A stretch of 64,000 nucleotides of DNA from Paraburkholderia polaris (GCF_012927345.1 NZ_JABBGJ010000033.1:1-64000); one strand, 5' to 3'. Shown: positions 35,135-44,235, numbered from the stretch's first letter. The notes: generated by a model from the sequence alone, not told the origin. Numbers and translations are program-made.

Positions 35135-35400
35135 AATGCCGCCCCTATGACTATGAGAACTCGCTTGCCCGATGCCGCATCTCGTTTTGCCGCGGCGGCG
35201 GGTCACTCTTCGAGCATAAGGATGCAGGACGATTACAGACAGTTAAAGTTTCTGTGACCGTGTATTAGCTATCGTTTATGGTTGCGCAAATGGGCCGGAT
35301 ATCATGCCGGTTTCCGACGGTGCGAGAGGGTGCTGTACAGCCGGAGCGTCACTGGCGAGATAGTTCGCTAAGCTTAGTATTGGGCTTCGGATCAGGCGTG

Positions 35401-36021
35401 TTATGTCCGCCGAACCAGCAGAAAGCTCACGCCGATTGCCGCCAGAAACGTCCCACAGCAGCGATTGAACCACCGGCGAACCTTGGCGCGAACCAGCCAT
35501 TTGCCAAGGTGCATGCCGGCCCAGGAATAGAGCGCGATCGCCACCCATTCGAGTACCAGAAAGCTCGCGCCGAGCACCGCGAACTGCGGCAGCATCGGTT
35601 TGGCGATATCGACGAACTGCGGCAAAAATGCGGTGAAAACCAGAATCGCCTTCGGATTGCCTGCGGCCACGAGACACTCCTGCCGCGCAATCCGCCACAG
35701 CGACGCGTCGTCCTGCTGGGTCGTATCGATGGCCGGCGCGTCGCTGCGCCATAACTGGATGGCAAGCCAGATCAGATACGCGGCGCCGGCCAGTTTGATC
35801 GCAAGAAAGAACCACTCGGATGCGTGCAGCACGACGGCGAGGCCGGTCGCCGCCAACACCAGCATTAACGCGAACGCGACAAGCCGGCCGGTGCCGCCGA
35901 CGAACGCCGTCATGAAGCCGTGACGCGCGGCGATGTTGATCGATAGAAGATTGTTCGGGCCGGGCGCGAGATTGATCGCGAAGCAGGCGGGCAGGAAGAA
36001 CAGCCAGGTGGTGATAGACAT
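35401..36021 (-). CDS. LysE/RhtB-family amino-acid exporter
   Basis: The 206-residue protein has about six spans. It has the LysE-family start FFLPACFAINLAPGPNNLLSINIAARHG, the mid-protein GAAYLIWLAIQLWR and NPKAILVFTAFLPQFVD. It probably exports amino acids or related metabolites. It is one of two LysE members in the window. The start at 36021 lacks a strong ribosome site. There is no operon partner. Confidence 0.88.
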   Translation of the reverse strand: MSITTWLFFLPACFAINLAPGPNNLLSINIAARHGFMTAFVGGTGRLVAFALMLVLAATGLAVVLHASEWFFLAIKLAGAAYLIWLAIQLWRSDAPAIDTTQQDDASLWRIARQECLVAAGNPKAILVFTAFLPQFVDIAKPMLPQFAVLGASFLVLEWVAIALYSWAGMHLGKWLVRAKVRRWFNRCCGTFLAAIGVSFLLVRRT

Positions 36022-36183
36022 GACGGCTCGCACGGAGAAGGGGCGGGACTGCAACGAATCGGGCGCGCGAGACGGCAGGTGCCCATGACGCCGTGACTCT
36101 GCGCGATTCTGCGCGATTCTGCGTATTCCCGATCTTTCCCGATTGTAGCGAATCGGCGGAGCGTGCCGATTCGGTCCGTCCGC

Positions 36184-36723
36184 TCAATTCACCGATTTAA
36201 CGAAGCCCGGGTCGCTGATCAACGCATCGACACTCAGCCTGACCGTGTCTTCGATGGCGATGGTATTACTGGTGAATTTAGGCGATTTCTGCCGGACCGT
36301 CTTAGTGGTTGAGAACACAACTTTCTGGGTCGCGGCATCGGTCACGACGTAGCGCATCTTCAGTGTCCAGAATGCCGGCGACCGCGTGTCGTCTACCGTG
36401 AACTTCTCGATGCTGCCGCTCAGAACCTTCCTGCCCTCGGTGAGATGAAACCCGGCGACCTGCAAACTGCTCGCGATGCCGTTGCGAACGGCCTCGTTGA
36501 TGTCGTTTTTTAGCACGATGCCGGTCATCGCCGTGTTTTCGATCCGGTTCGGCGAAACCTCGCCGTTGCGAGCCGGCATGTAGACGAAATCGCGGGCGGG
36601 GGCGACGCTGAGCCAGCCGGTTGAATGCGCGGCCGCGCGCGGTGGGCTATTCAGCCCGAACCACGACCAGGAGCAGGCGGATAGCATCAACGGCAGTGCG
36701 ACGGCGCTGCAACCCTTGAGCAC
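36184..36723 (-). CDS. Putative lipoprotein, unknown
   Basis: The 179-residue protein has a lipobox LMLSAC near residue 17, so it is lipidated at the cell envelope. The mature part contains a repeated beta-strand look (SGSIEKFTVDDT, WTLKMRYVVTDAATQKVVFSTTKTV), as in YajG-like or LptE-like lipoproteins, but I cannot assign a family. The start is a GTG; the true start could be slightly different. Confidence 0.65.
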   Translation of the reverse strand: MLKGCSAVALPLMLSACSWSWFGLNSPPRAAAHSTGWLSVAPARDFVYMPARNGEVSPNRIENTAMTGIVLKNDINEAVRNGIASSLQVAGFHLTEGRKVLSGSIEKFTVDDTRSPAFWTLKMRYVVTDAATQKVVFSTTKTVRQKSPKFTSNTIAIEDTVRLSVDALISDPGFVKSVN

Positions 36724-36967
36724 TGCGGATCTCAGGGCCGGACGCAGGGGGCCGGGCGATTGCCGCAGAGACTGACTCTGTTGCGGCGACGCGGGCGCTG
36801 TGCTGGAAAAAGCGGCGGTCGAGGTCAGAGGAGTTGCCTTTTAAGTTGAGTCATCCCGGTACAGAGCAGCATGGTAACAGCGAGCCAATCTCGTGCATCC
36901 TCTAAACAGGATCGGGGGCCGGAATTCTCGACCGATCGAAACAGTCCCCTCTCAGAGGGCAGCCCAA

Positions 36968-37588
36968 TCAAAAGAAACCGGCTTTGCCCTGAGTCATATC
37001 CACCAGGGCTAGCCGGGCGTCATCTACCGCGTTGACGGGTAGGCGGACAGTCATCTTCACCAGCATCCCGTAGGCGCTGTCCACGAGCCCGTAACCTTCA
37101 GCCTCGATCCATCTGCGCACTTTCGCTTCATCGGCGTAACTCACTTCGACGACCAGCGTAACCTGAGCAATCCTTTCCACCCGCGGCGCGTCCAATAGCG
37201 CCGAGGCAATCGCATCGGTATAGGCTCGCACCAGCCCACCGGCGCCCAGTTTCACGCCGCCGTAATAGCGCACGACGGCCGCGAGCACGCCGTCCAGATC
37301 ATGATGCCGCAGCACTTCGAGAATTGGCCGGCCCGCGGTTCCGGACGGCTCGCCGTCGTCGGACATCCCTGACTGGCCACCTGCCAGCAGCGCCCAGCAC
37401 ACATGGGTCGCGCCAGGATGCTCGTCGCGCAGACGCCGCAACTCGGCCATCGCGGCGTCGCGGTCGGCGACCGGTATCGCATGCGCGATGAAACGGCTCT
37501 TGCGAATCTCGAGTTCCGCGGAGAGCGGCGCGGGCAAGGTATAGGTGGGCAAGGCAAAGACTTCAGTGGATGAAAAATGCGGCCTCAT
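36968..37588 (-). CDS. yigZ: YigZ / IMPACT family protein
   Basis: The 206-residue protein has the UPF0029/IMPACT N-terminal domain (KSRFIAHAIPVADRDAAMAELRRL, GATHVCWALLAG, SDDGEPSGTAGRPILEVLRHHDLDGVLAAVVRYYGGVKLGAGGLVRAY). A small C-terminal domain follows. Family members bind nucleic acid or ribosome-associated factors; the exact role is unclear. The ATG at 37588 gives the usual length. Confidence 0.92.
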   Translation of the reverse strand: MRPHFSSTEVFALPTYTLPAPLSAELEIRKSRFIAHAIPVADRDAAMAELRRLRDEHPGATHVCWALLAGGQSGMSDDGEPSGTAGRPILEVLRHHDLDGVLAAVVRYYGGVKLGAGGLVRAYTDAIASALLDAPRVERIAQVTLVVEVSYADEAKVRRWIEAEGYGLVDSAYGMLVKMTVRLPVNAVDDARLALVDMTQGKAGFF

Positions 37589-37714
37589 GGAGGTCTCATG
37601 CGGCCCTGTGCTCGCAATGGTAACGGATCGCCGACGGGTAACCGGCGAATGTCTATAATCGTCCGCTAAACGCGTGCCTGTCTGCTGAATCGGGTGCGCG
37701 ACCAAGGAGACGAC

Positions 37715-38344
37715 ATGCTTGATCTTTCTACGCTAGGAACGTTCGTTGCCGTTGTATTGGGGCTCTTTCTGATTCCCGGTCCGGCCGTGCTGCTGGTTTT
37801 GACTCGCACGGTGCATGGTGGGCGCAAGGCCGGCATTCTCACCGGTCTTGGTATCGCAGTTGGCGATTTCATACACACGTTAGGCGCAGCGGTGGGGCTG
37901 TCGGCTCTGTTGATGACGTCGGCACTCGCCTTCAATGCCGTGAAATTCGTCGGCGCCGCGTATCTCGTCTATCTGGGCATTCGCGCCTTGCGCGAAAAGC
38001 AGGCGAGCGCCCATTTGCCGGCGGCGATCGCGCCGATATCCGCTTCTAAAGCCTTCTTTCAGGCGATTCCCGCCGAAGTGTTGAACCCCAAGACCGCGCT
38101 GTTTTTCCTCGCGTTCCTGCCGCAGTTCGTTCGCCCTGAGCATGGCTCCTCATTCCTGCAGTTCACAACACTCGGACTGATTTTCGTGGGTATGAGCGCG
38201 CTTTATACAACGCTGATCGTGCTGACCATTCGTCCGCTGGGCAAACTCGTCAAACGCCTGACATGGCTTAGCCGCTGGCAAAACAAGATCATCGGCGTGC
38301 TGTTCATTTCGCTCGGCCTGCGCGTCGCGACGCAAACGCGCTGA
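37715..38344 (+). CDS. LysE/RhtB-family exporter
   Basis: The 209-residue protein has six predicted spans and family motifs FLIPGPAVLLVLTRTVHGGRKAGILTGLGIAVGD near the start, GAAYLVYLGIRALR, and NPKTALFFLAFLPQFV. AAGGAGACGAC precedes the ATG. It probably exports an amino acid or homoserine-lactone-like compound. It is divergent from yigZ, whose coding sequence starts about 125 bases away. Confidence 0.9.
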   Translation: MLDLSTLGTFVAVVLGLFLIPGPAVLLVLTRTVHGGRKAGILTGLGIAVGDFIHTLGAAVGLSALLMTSALAFNAVKFVGAAYLVYLGIRALREKQASAHLPAAIAPISASKAFFQAIPAEVLNPKTALFFLAFLPQFVRPEHGSSFLQFTTLGLIFVGMSALYTTLIVLTIRPLGKLVKRLTWLSRWQNKIIGVLFISLGLRVATQTR

Positions 38345-38415
38345 CGCAGCGGTATTGACCTAGCCGTGAGGCGTTTTTTCGTTCGGGCGCGCGGAAATAC
38401 GCTGGCCCCCTTGAG

Positions 38416-38784
38416 CTAGATATTCCGGCGCTGCCGCCTCAGGCGGCCTTCGCGTGCGTATTCCATCTGGCCTTGGGTGCGCACGGCGAGCCTTTCCTGT
38501 TGGGCGCGGCTGATCTGCCGCGTATCGTCGATATCACCAACACGCAGCACTTCCTGCGCGATCCGTATGCGTAGCGTCATTAATGGTTCGCCGCGCTCGA
38601 CCAGCGTGCGGTCGGTGGCGCGCGCCTGCTGGACGCCGCTGTCGATCAGGTTGCGCAACTCCAGCAGCGTGAGCCGTTGGCGTTGGATTTCGAGGATGAG
38701 CCGCTGGATGGCCTGCTCGTCGCGCGTGCGCCACCAGGCGCGCAACTCGGCGAGCGTGGGAGGGTCGAAGGGAGGAAGGCGCAT
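38416..38784 (-). CDS. Unknown small protein under a LexA box
   Basis: The 122-residue protein has no signal peptide or membrane span. It is predicted helical and highly charged, with the segments LAELRAWWRTRDEQAIQRLILEIQRQRLTLLELRNLID and RIAQEVLRVGDIDDTRQISRAQQERL and a basic tail RLRRQRRNI. It is not a domain I recognise. A LexA-type box sits 18 bases upstream of the start, overlapping the expected promoter, so it is probably a DNA-damage-induced gene. The start follows GGAGGAAGG read on the opposite strand poorly, so translation signals are weak. Confidence 0.65.
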   Translation of the reverse strand: MRLPPFDPPTLAELRAWWRTRDEQAIQRLILEIQRQRLTLLELRNLIDSGVQQARATDRTLVERGEPLMTLRIRIAQEVLRVGDIDDTRQISRAQQERLAVRTQGQMEYAREGRLRRQRRNI

Positions 38785-38801
38785 TGCTCAGACGAAAAGT
38801 A

Positions 38802-38817
38802 CTGTATATGCGTACAG
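38802..38817. promoter_or_regulatory. LexA (SOS) box
   Basis: The sequence CTGTATATGCGTACAG is extended symmetrically to TACTG...CAGTA and fits the CTG-N10-CAG LexA consensus. It lies 18-33 bases upstream of the unknown 122-residue gene. A second box of the same type precedes the UdgX gene at 63242. Confidence 0.75.
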
Positions 38818-38895
38818 TATATCCCGTCTTTCCACGGAAACGCGTAGCGCGCGTTCACCGGCTCGCAACCTCTGCAAGAGAGGGTGTTACCACGC

Positions 38896-38979
38896 TCAGG
38901 TGAGCGCGAGCATGATGGAGGTGGAGACCACGATGATGAAAAGACACGTGGCGGTAATCAGGTCGTATGGATAGCTCAT
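38896..38979 (-). CDS. Possible 27-residue single-span membrane peptide
   Basis: The frame starts MSYPYDLITATCLF and continues as an almost wholly hydrophobic helix (IIVVSTSIMLALT) to a stop. The length and character are like KdpF/CydX-type microproteins. The ribosome site is weak and no partner complex is next to it, so this remains a candidate. Confidence 0.3.
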   Translation of the reverse strand: MSYPYDLITATCLFIIVVSTSIMLALT

Positions 38980-39123
38980 GTCGAAACCATAAGGTGTCGG
39001 GGAGGATGAGCCCATCATAGGCATAACCGGTCTCCGTGACTGTCAAGCATTGCAAAGGCGCTGCTATCCGGTTGCCTATGATCTGAGTTGGAAACTGAAC
39101 GACGCGCGCGAAACACCTTCCGC

Positions 39124-39804
39124 CTAGCGTCCACGTCCTTTCGCTGTCGCTATACCCGTTGGCGGCACAGGTGACTCGCCAGCATTGCCGCATAACAACG
39201 CTACCCCTGCAACCGCTGTCGCCCGCAGCGACGCGCGCGAGTCGCCCGCGCGAGCGCGTAATGCGAGGCTATGCAAGATTGCCGACGCGAGCTTCGCGAG
39301 GAGGGATGGTTGCGCATCGGCGGCCAGTTCGCCCGCGACCTGCGCCAGCTTGAAGCGTTTCTCGAAGGCCTTGTCGTAGGTACGCAGTCCTTCGGCAAGC
39401 GCTGTGCGGACCTCGGCGTCATCCACTGCTTCAACCGCGGCGGTGCCGATCATGAAGCAACCAAGTGGATCGCCGTCGGCGGGCAAGTACCACGCGAGTG
39501 CGCCGTCATAAACGCGCAGCAGCGCCTGCGGCAATGGCAGGTCCTCGCCGAGCGCATGAACCATCGCGAGCCGGCCAGCCTCGATATAACGTTCGAGCGT
39601 GGTCAGATACAACGCATGTTTGTCGCCGAATGCGCCGTACAGGCTCGGGCGGTTCATGCCGGTCGCGGCGCTCAATTGATCCAGCGAGGTGCCCGCGTAA
39701 CCGCTGCGCCAGAACACGTCTGTTGCATCGGTGAGCGCCTGGTTGGAATCATAGGCACGCGGGCGGCCGCGAGGGCGAATTTCTTTTTTTGTACTGGTCG
39801 GCAT
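39124..39804 (-). CDS. TetR-family transcriptional regulator
   Basis: The 226-residue protein has the N-terminal helix-turn-helix RGRPRAYDSNQALTDATDVFWRSGYAGTSLDQLSAATGMNRPSLYGAFGDKHALY (about 10-65) and a divergent ligand domain. It is divergent from the GST gene, with only 65 bases between starts. It is therefore likely a repressor of that gene responding to an electrophile or drug. Confidence 0.9.
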   Translation of the reverse strand: MPTSTKKEIRPRGRPRAYDSNQALTDATDVFWRSGYAGTSLDQLSAATGMNRPSLYGAFGDKHALYLTTLERYIEAGRLAMVHALGEDLPLPQALLRVYDGALAWYLPADGDPLGCFMIGTAAVEAVDDAEVRTALAEGLRTYDKAFEKRFKLAQVAGELAADAQPSLLAKLASAILHSLALRARAGDSRASLRATAVAGVALLCGNAGESPVPPTGIATAKGRGR

Positions 39805-39869
39805 AAAAATGTGGCGGAAGTGATTTATATGCAATATAGTACAAAAACACTAACGACAGGGAATTCCTC

Positions 39870-40508
39870 ATGGATCTGTACTTCTCGCCGCTCGCTTGCT
39901 CACTGGCCACCCGAATCGCGTTGTACGAGGCGGGGGCGCAGGCTGGGTACATTCAGGTCGACACGAAGTCAAAGCAGTTGCCGGATGGCTCGGACTTCTA
40001 TCCGATCAGTCCGCTTGGGCAGGTGCCGGTGCTGCGCACGGACGAAGGCTGGCTGTTGAGCGAAAACACGGCGATCCTGCCTTATGTGGCCGATCATTTC
40101 CCGGCCGCACGGCTCGCGCCCGCCGCAGGCACGGCGCAGCGTGCGCGGCTGCAGCAATGGCTGGGTTTTATCAGTACCGAGTTGCACAAGGCGGTGTTCG
40201 TGCCGCTACTCGATGCGCGCGCCCCCGAAGACGTGAAGCGCTATGCGCGCGACAAGGCCGCGTTACGGCTGGGCGTTCTGCAAGATCATCTGGCGCAAAG
40301 CGAGTTTCTGCTCGACACGTTCAGCGTGGGCGATGCCTATCTGGTCACCGTGCTGAACTGGGCGTCGTATGGCGGGATCGCTCTGTCGCAATGGCCGGCG
40401 GTTGCTGATTACTACAAGCGATTGATGCAGCGCCCGAGTGTCGCAAAAGCCGCTGCGGAAGAAATCGCCCTGTTTGAAGAAGAAGTGGCGAAGCGCGCGA
40501 AAAGCTGA
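39870..40508 (+). CDS. Glutathione S-transferase
   Basis: The 212-residue beta-class-like GST has an N-terminal thioredoxin fold with the SPLACSLATRIALYEAG glutathione site (Cys10 region), cis-Pro in LGQVPVLRTDEG and SENTAILPYVADHFP. The C-terminal helical domain has GDAYLVTVLNWASYGGI. It conjugates or reduces electrophiles with glutathione. It is probably controlled by the divergent TetR protein. Confidence 0.92.
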   Translation: MDLYFSPLACSLATRIALYEAGAQAGYIQVDTKSKQLPDGSDFYPISPLGQVPVLRTDEGWLLSENTAILPYVADHFPAARLAPAAGTAQRARLQQWLGFISTELHKAVFVPLLDARAPEDVKRYARDKAALRLGVLQDHLAQSEFLLDTFSVGDAYLVTVLNWASYGGIALSQWPAVADYYKRLMQRPSVAKAAAEEIALFEEEVAKRAKS

Positions 40509-40530
40509 GGGCAGGTTGCAGGCTGCGCGA

Positions 40531-40788
40531 TTAGTCGTCGCTGTGCTGGCAGAAGCGGCGCCCCGGAATGTGCGACACGACCGCCTGTGCAATTTCGAGT
40601 GGCGTGCTTTCCGCGGGCACGACGCGGCGGCTCGACTCGGGGGTGTGCTTCATGGTCCATTCGACGAGTCTGTACGAGCGTCCCCAAGGGGGCTGCAAGG
40701 GGTCCGAGACCTTGCACGAGTGGATCTGGCGCACCCATTCGTTGCCGGGCATCGCGCGCAAATGCTCGAATACCGTGTCTTCCACCAT
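40531..40788 (-). CDS. Conserved-looking small protein, unknown
   Basis: The 85-residue protein starts behind AAGGAG, so it is well supported as translated. It contains HLRAMPGNEWVRQIHSCKVSDPLQPPWGRSYRLVEWTMKHTPESSRRV and ends HIPGRRFCQHSDD. No signal or membrane span is present. It is not a family I can name; it is convergent with the GST gene. Confidence 0.65.
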   Translation of the reverse strand: MVEDTVFEHLRAMPGNEWVRQIHSCKVSDPLQPPWGRSYRLVEWTMKHTPESSRRVVPAESTPLEIAQAVVSHIPGRRFCQHSDD

Positions 40789-41152
40789 CGTTTGACTCCT
40801 TCTTCGCAGGCATGCTGTCCATCTATCGGCGCGTCGGCGACACCCCTCTAGAAAAAAGCGCCGCCGATGTTCTGGCGGCTCAACAGGGGATGTTGTGCGT
40901 GATAGTTACAGGCGAGAATTAAGCCAGACTTAAGATCGCGCTCAAAATCCCGCGCTTGATCCCTCTGCCTGATTGTCTTGCCTGATTGTCTTGCCTGAGC
41001 GCCTTGCCTGAGCGCCTTGCCCGATCGCCTCGGTGAGCTGCTGTTTTGCGTGGCGTGGTGATCCAACCCTCAAGACCTCGCGGAATTGGCCGTTATTAGA
41101 GCGATTGGGGGCGCCGACCCCGCTTCGCCTCCGGGCCCGCATCGTTGATAAC
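40789..41152. other. Intergenic region with a tandem repeat upstream of the diguanylate cyclase
   Basis: Apart from the 13-bp tandem repeat annotated separately, no gene is supported. The diguanylate cyclase frame is open upstream to 41033, but the stretch 41033-41152 has no family similarity. Confidence 0.4.
40967..41031. repeat. 13-bp tandem repeat, five units
   Basis: Units 1-2 are GCCTGATTGTCTT, units 3-4 are GCCTGAGCGCCTT and unit 5 is diverged (GCCCGATCGCCTC). The paired pattern suggests duplication of a two-unit block after mutation. It lies about 120 bases upstream of the diguanylate cyclase start. Confidence 0.85.
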
Positions 41153-42268
41153 GTGACGAATCTCGCTCAAACGCCTCTTTCAGACCGCCTTCGCTCGCTC
41201 GTCGATACTGTGCAGCACAACGAGCGCACGCTGCGCCGCTTCCAGAACGTCGAGTTGAGGTTGATAGGCGCGCGGGATTTCGCGTCGTTTCTCGACACGC
41301 TGTTCAGCCATCTGCCGCAAGAATTCTCGTTGGCGAGCGTGGTGGTGTGGCTCGACGACCGCGCGCCGATGTTGCTCGAACTCCTTGAGCCGGGCGCTTT
41401 GCATGCGCTCGATCAGCCCAACCTGAGAACGTCACGCGAAGGCGGCCTCGCTGCTGTTGGTCTGTGCGACGACGGCCGGCCGTGGCTGGGCAAGCTGGGC
41501 GAGCTGGATGAGACGGCGCGCCGCGCGTTCTTCGGCAATGCCGATACGCCGGGGAGTGCGATCTTGCTGCCGCTTGCCGCCGGCGATACCGTCAGTGGCT
41601 ATCTATGCCTCTGCAGCGACGATCCCGGCCGTTTCGCTGAAGGCATGGCCACGGATATTCTGGAGCGCTTTGCGAGCATCGTTACGGCGAGTCTTGACAA
41701 TGTCGCGCATCGCGAGCGGCTCAAGCAACTCGGCATGACCGATTCGCTGACCAGTCTCGCCAATCGCCGCTACTTCGATGAACGGATGCGCGAGGAGATC
41801 ATGCGCGCTGTCCGGTATGGCGTGCCGGTTGCGTGTCTTTTTATCGATATCGACAGTTTCAAGCGTATCAACGACACCTACGGACATCAGACCGGCGACC
41901 GCGCTCTGGCAGCGGTGGCGGCCTGTGTGCGGCAGCAGGTGCGGCTGGGCGATACCGTGGCGCGTTACGGTGGCGAAGAATTCACCGCGCTGCTGCAAGG
42001 CGATCGGGCCGATGCGCTGACGGTGGCCGAGCGCGTGCGGCTGGCTGTCGAAAGGCTGCATTTGCAGGACGACCACGGCGAACGCATCGCGTTGACCGTG
42101 TCGATCGGCGTCGCGGCGCGCACGATTACCGGTACGCCGGCCGACGCGGCCGCGCACGGCCACGCGATGATGGAAGAAGCTGATCGGGCGATGTATCAGG
42201 CCAAACGCAACGGCCGCAACCGCATCGAGGCGCTGGCGAAAGCGGGCAGCGAAAACGCGCTGCGCTAA
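41153..42268 (+). CDS. Diguanylate cyclase with GAF/DUF484-like sensor
   Basis: The product has about 371 residues from the GTG at 41153, chosen because the DUF484-like similarity begins there (LSDRLRSLVDTVQHNERTLRRFQNVELRLIGA). An N-terminal sensory domain (about 20-190) is followed by a GGDEF domain (about 200-360) with DIDSFKRINDTYGHQTGDRAL and the active-site motif RYGGEEF. It makes cyclic di-GMP. No RxxD inhibitory site is obvious. The last bases lie inside a 13-bp tandem repeat. Start uncertainty is real. Confidence 0.88.
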   Translation: MTNLAQTPLSDRLRSLVDTVQHNERTLRRFQNVELRLIGARDFASFLDTLFSHLPQEFSLASVVVWLDDRAPMLLELLEPGALHALDQPNLRTSREGGLAAVGLCDDGRPWLGKLGELDETARRAFFGNADTPGSAILLPLAAGDTVSGYLCLCSDDPGRFAEGMATDILERFASIVTASLDNVAHRERLKQLGMTDSLTSLANRRYFDERMREEIMRAVRYGVPVACLFIDIDSFKRINDTYGHQTGDRALAAVAACVRQQVRLGDTVARYGGEEFTALLQGDRADALTVAERVRLAVERLHLQDDHGERIALTVSIGVAARTITGTPADAAAHGHAMMEEADRAMYQAKRNGRNRIEALAKAGSENALR

Positions 42269-42297
42269 CCCGCTGCGCTAACCCGCTGCGCTAACCC
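42259..42297. repeat. 13-bp tandem repeat across the stop codon of the diguanylate cyclase
   Basis: Three exact copies of GCTGCGCTAACCC; the first contains the TAA stop. The duplication leaves the protein end unchanged. Confidence 0.9.
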
Positions 42298-42342
42298 TCG
42301 CCGCTGAAACGGCGCCGCGCGATTCACGGAAGCGGGGCCGCC

Positions 42343-44115
42343 TCACGCATCCGGCGGCACCCCCAGCAATTGCAGCGCTCCACCCGTCACCGCGCCGAAC
42401 ACCGGGCCGGCCACCGTCCCACCATAGAACACCTTGCCGGCCGGGTCGTCGATCATGACGGCGACGATCAGTCGTGGATCGCTCATCGGCGCCATGCCGA
42501 CAAACAGCGCGCGGTAACGGCTTTTCGCGTAAGTGGCGCCGACCTGTTTGCGCGCCGTGCCGGTTTTGCCGCCGATCCGGTAGCCTTCCACCACCGCGGC
42601 GCGCCCTGTGCCGCCCGGGCCGGTCGCCATTTCGAGCATCGAGCGGATCGCGCGCGCGGTGGCGGGCGTGGTGACCGCATGGCCCTTGTCGCTGGCCTGC
42701 GCCGCGCCACTCGCGCCCGCGTTCCCGTCCGCGTCTTTGTCCGCGTTTCTGTCCGCGTTTCTGTCTTTACGCACCAGACTCACGTGATGCATGGTGCCGT
42801 CACCGGCATAAGCGGTGTAGACCTGTGCGATCTGCAGCAGCGAAGTGGACAGACCGTAGCCGTACGCCATGGTTGCCTGCTCGATCGGACGCCAGCGTTT
42901 GTACGGGCGCACCTTGCCTGACGCGACACCCGGAAAGGTCAGCTCGGGCCTCAACCCGAGCCCGTATTCCTGATACTTATTCCATATCTTTTCGGCGGGC
43001 AGATTCAGTGCGAGCTTGGCGAGCGCGATATTGCTCGATTTCTGCACGGCTTCGGCAACCGTCATCGCGCCATGATTCGACGTGTCGTGAATCACGGCCG
43101 GGCCGATCTTGTACCAGCCCGGTGCGGTATCGATGATGCTTTGCGGACGCACCTTGCCTTCGTCCATCGACAGCGCGACGACGACCGGCTTGATCGTCGA
43201 GCCCGGCTCGAAGGTGTCGACTACCGCGCGATTGCGCAGCTGCCGCCCTGTGAGACGGGCGCGGTCGTTGGGATCGAAGCTCGGATAATTGGCGAGCGCG
43301 AGAATCTCGCCGTTGCGCGCATCGAGTACGACCACGCTGCCGGCTTCGGCGTGATGTTTGGCAATGGCGTCCTTCAGTTGCGCGTAGGCGAGCTGCTGAA
43401 TGCGCCGGTCGATCGTCAGATGGATGGTGTCGCCGTTCTGCGCGGGCACGAGCGGCCGGGTCTCGGACACCACCCGGCCGAGGCGGTCGCGAATCACTTC
43501 GCGCTGGCCTGGCATGCCAAGCAGTTGCTCGTTGGCGGCGAGCTCGACGCCTTCCTGGCCGTTGTCCTCGATATCCGTGAAGCCGACCACGTGCGCCGCC
43601 GATTCGCCTTCAGGATAAAAGCGCTTCGAATCTGCGATCTGCGTGATGCCGGCGAGGCCCAGTTTGTTGAGGTGATCGGCGGTGTCGGCATCCACCTGGC
43701 GCTTGAGGAGCACGAAGGTCTTGTCGCCGTTCAGACGCCGGCGCAGTTCCGCCAGCGGCAGCTCGAGCAGCTTCGAAAGCGGTGCGAACGCGGCTTCGTC
43801 GAGCAGCTTGGGCGAGGCCCAGATCTCATAGGTCGCGAGGCTGACGGCGAGCATCGAGCCATTGCGATCGACGATGCGCCCGCGCGTCGCATCGAGTTCG
43901 ATGGTGCGCTGATAGCGTTTTTGCCCCTGATCGACGTAGAAGTCCTGATTGACCACCTGCACCCAGAACGCGCGCCCCGCCAGCGACGCGAACGCGCCGA
44001 ACACCAGCAGGATGACAAGTTTCGAGCGCCACATCGGCAGGCGCGCGGCCAGCAGCTGGTTCTTCGCGACGGGTGCGTACGGATCGTGCGACTGCGATTT
44101 CTTCTTTTGGACCAT
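42343..44115 (-). CDS. Peptidoglycan D,D-transpeptidase, FtsI/PBP2B-type paralogue
   Basis: The 590-residue class B penicillin-binding protein has a short cytoplasmic tail and one membrane span (LVILLVFGAFASLAGRAFWVQVV). Its dimerisation domain has RGRIVDRNGSMLAVS. The transpeptidase domain has the SxxK motif in EPGSTIKPVV, SSN in VQKSSNIALAK and KTG in GGKTGTARKQ. The motifs are complete, so it is probably active. It stands alone, outside any mra/mur/fts cluster, so it is an extra septal or elongation PBP. A polar insert rich in Asn-Ala-Asp repeats precedes the third motif. Confidence 0.92.
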   Translation of the reverse strand: MVQKKKSQSHDPYAPVAKNQLLAARLPMWRSKLVILLVFGAFASLAGRAFWVQVVNQDFYVDQGQKRYQRTIELDATRGRIVDRNGSMLAVSLATYEIWASPKLLDEAAFAPLSKLLELPLAELRRRLNGDKTFVLLKRQVDADTADHLNKLGLAGITQIADSKRFYPEGESAAHVVGFTDIEDNGQEGVELAANEQLLGMPGQREVIRDRLGRVVSETRPLVPAQNGDTIHLTIDRRIQQLAYAQLKDAIAKHHAEAGSVVVLDARNGEILALANYPSFDPNDRARLTGRQLRNRAVVDTFEPGSTIKPVVVALSMDEGKVRPQSIIDTAPGWYKIGPAVIHDTSNHGAMTVAEAVQKSSNIALAKLALNLPAEKIWNKYQEYGLGLRPELTFPGVASGKVRPYKRWRPIEQATMAYGYGLSTSLLQIAQVYTAYAGDGTMHHVSLVRKDRNADRNADKDADGNAGASGAAQASDKGHAVTTPATARAIRSMLEMATGPGGTGRAAVVEGYRIGGKTGTARKQVGATYAKSRYRALFVGMAPMSDPRLIVAVMIDDPAGKVFYGGTVAGPVFGAVTGGALQLLGVPPDA

Positions 44116-44235
44116 GAGTGCGGATAACGAACAGCAATGCGTTACGAGCGGAAACCGGCGACGCCGGCGGCTTGTTGCGCGTGACTGTCGAGCGTGCTCC
44201 TCGAGTGAAAGCAGCACGCGTGGCGTGCAGCGGGA

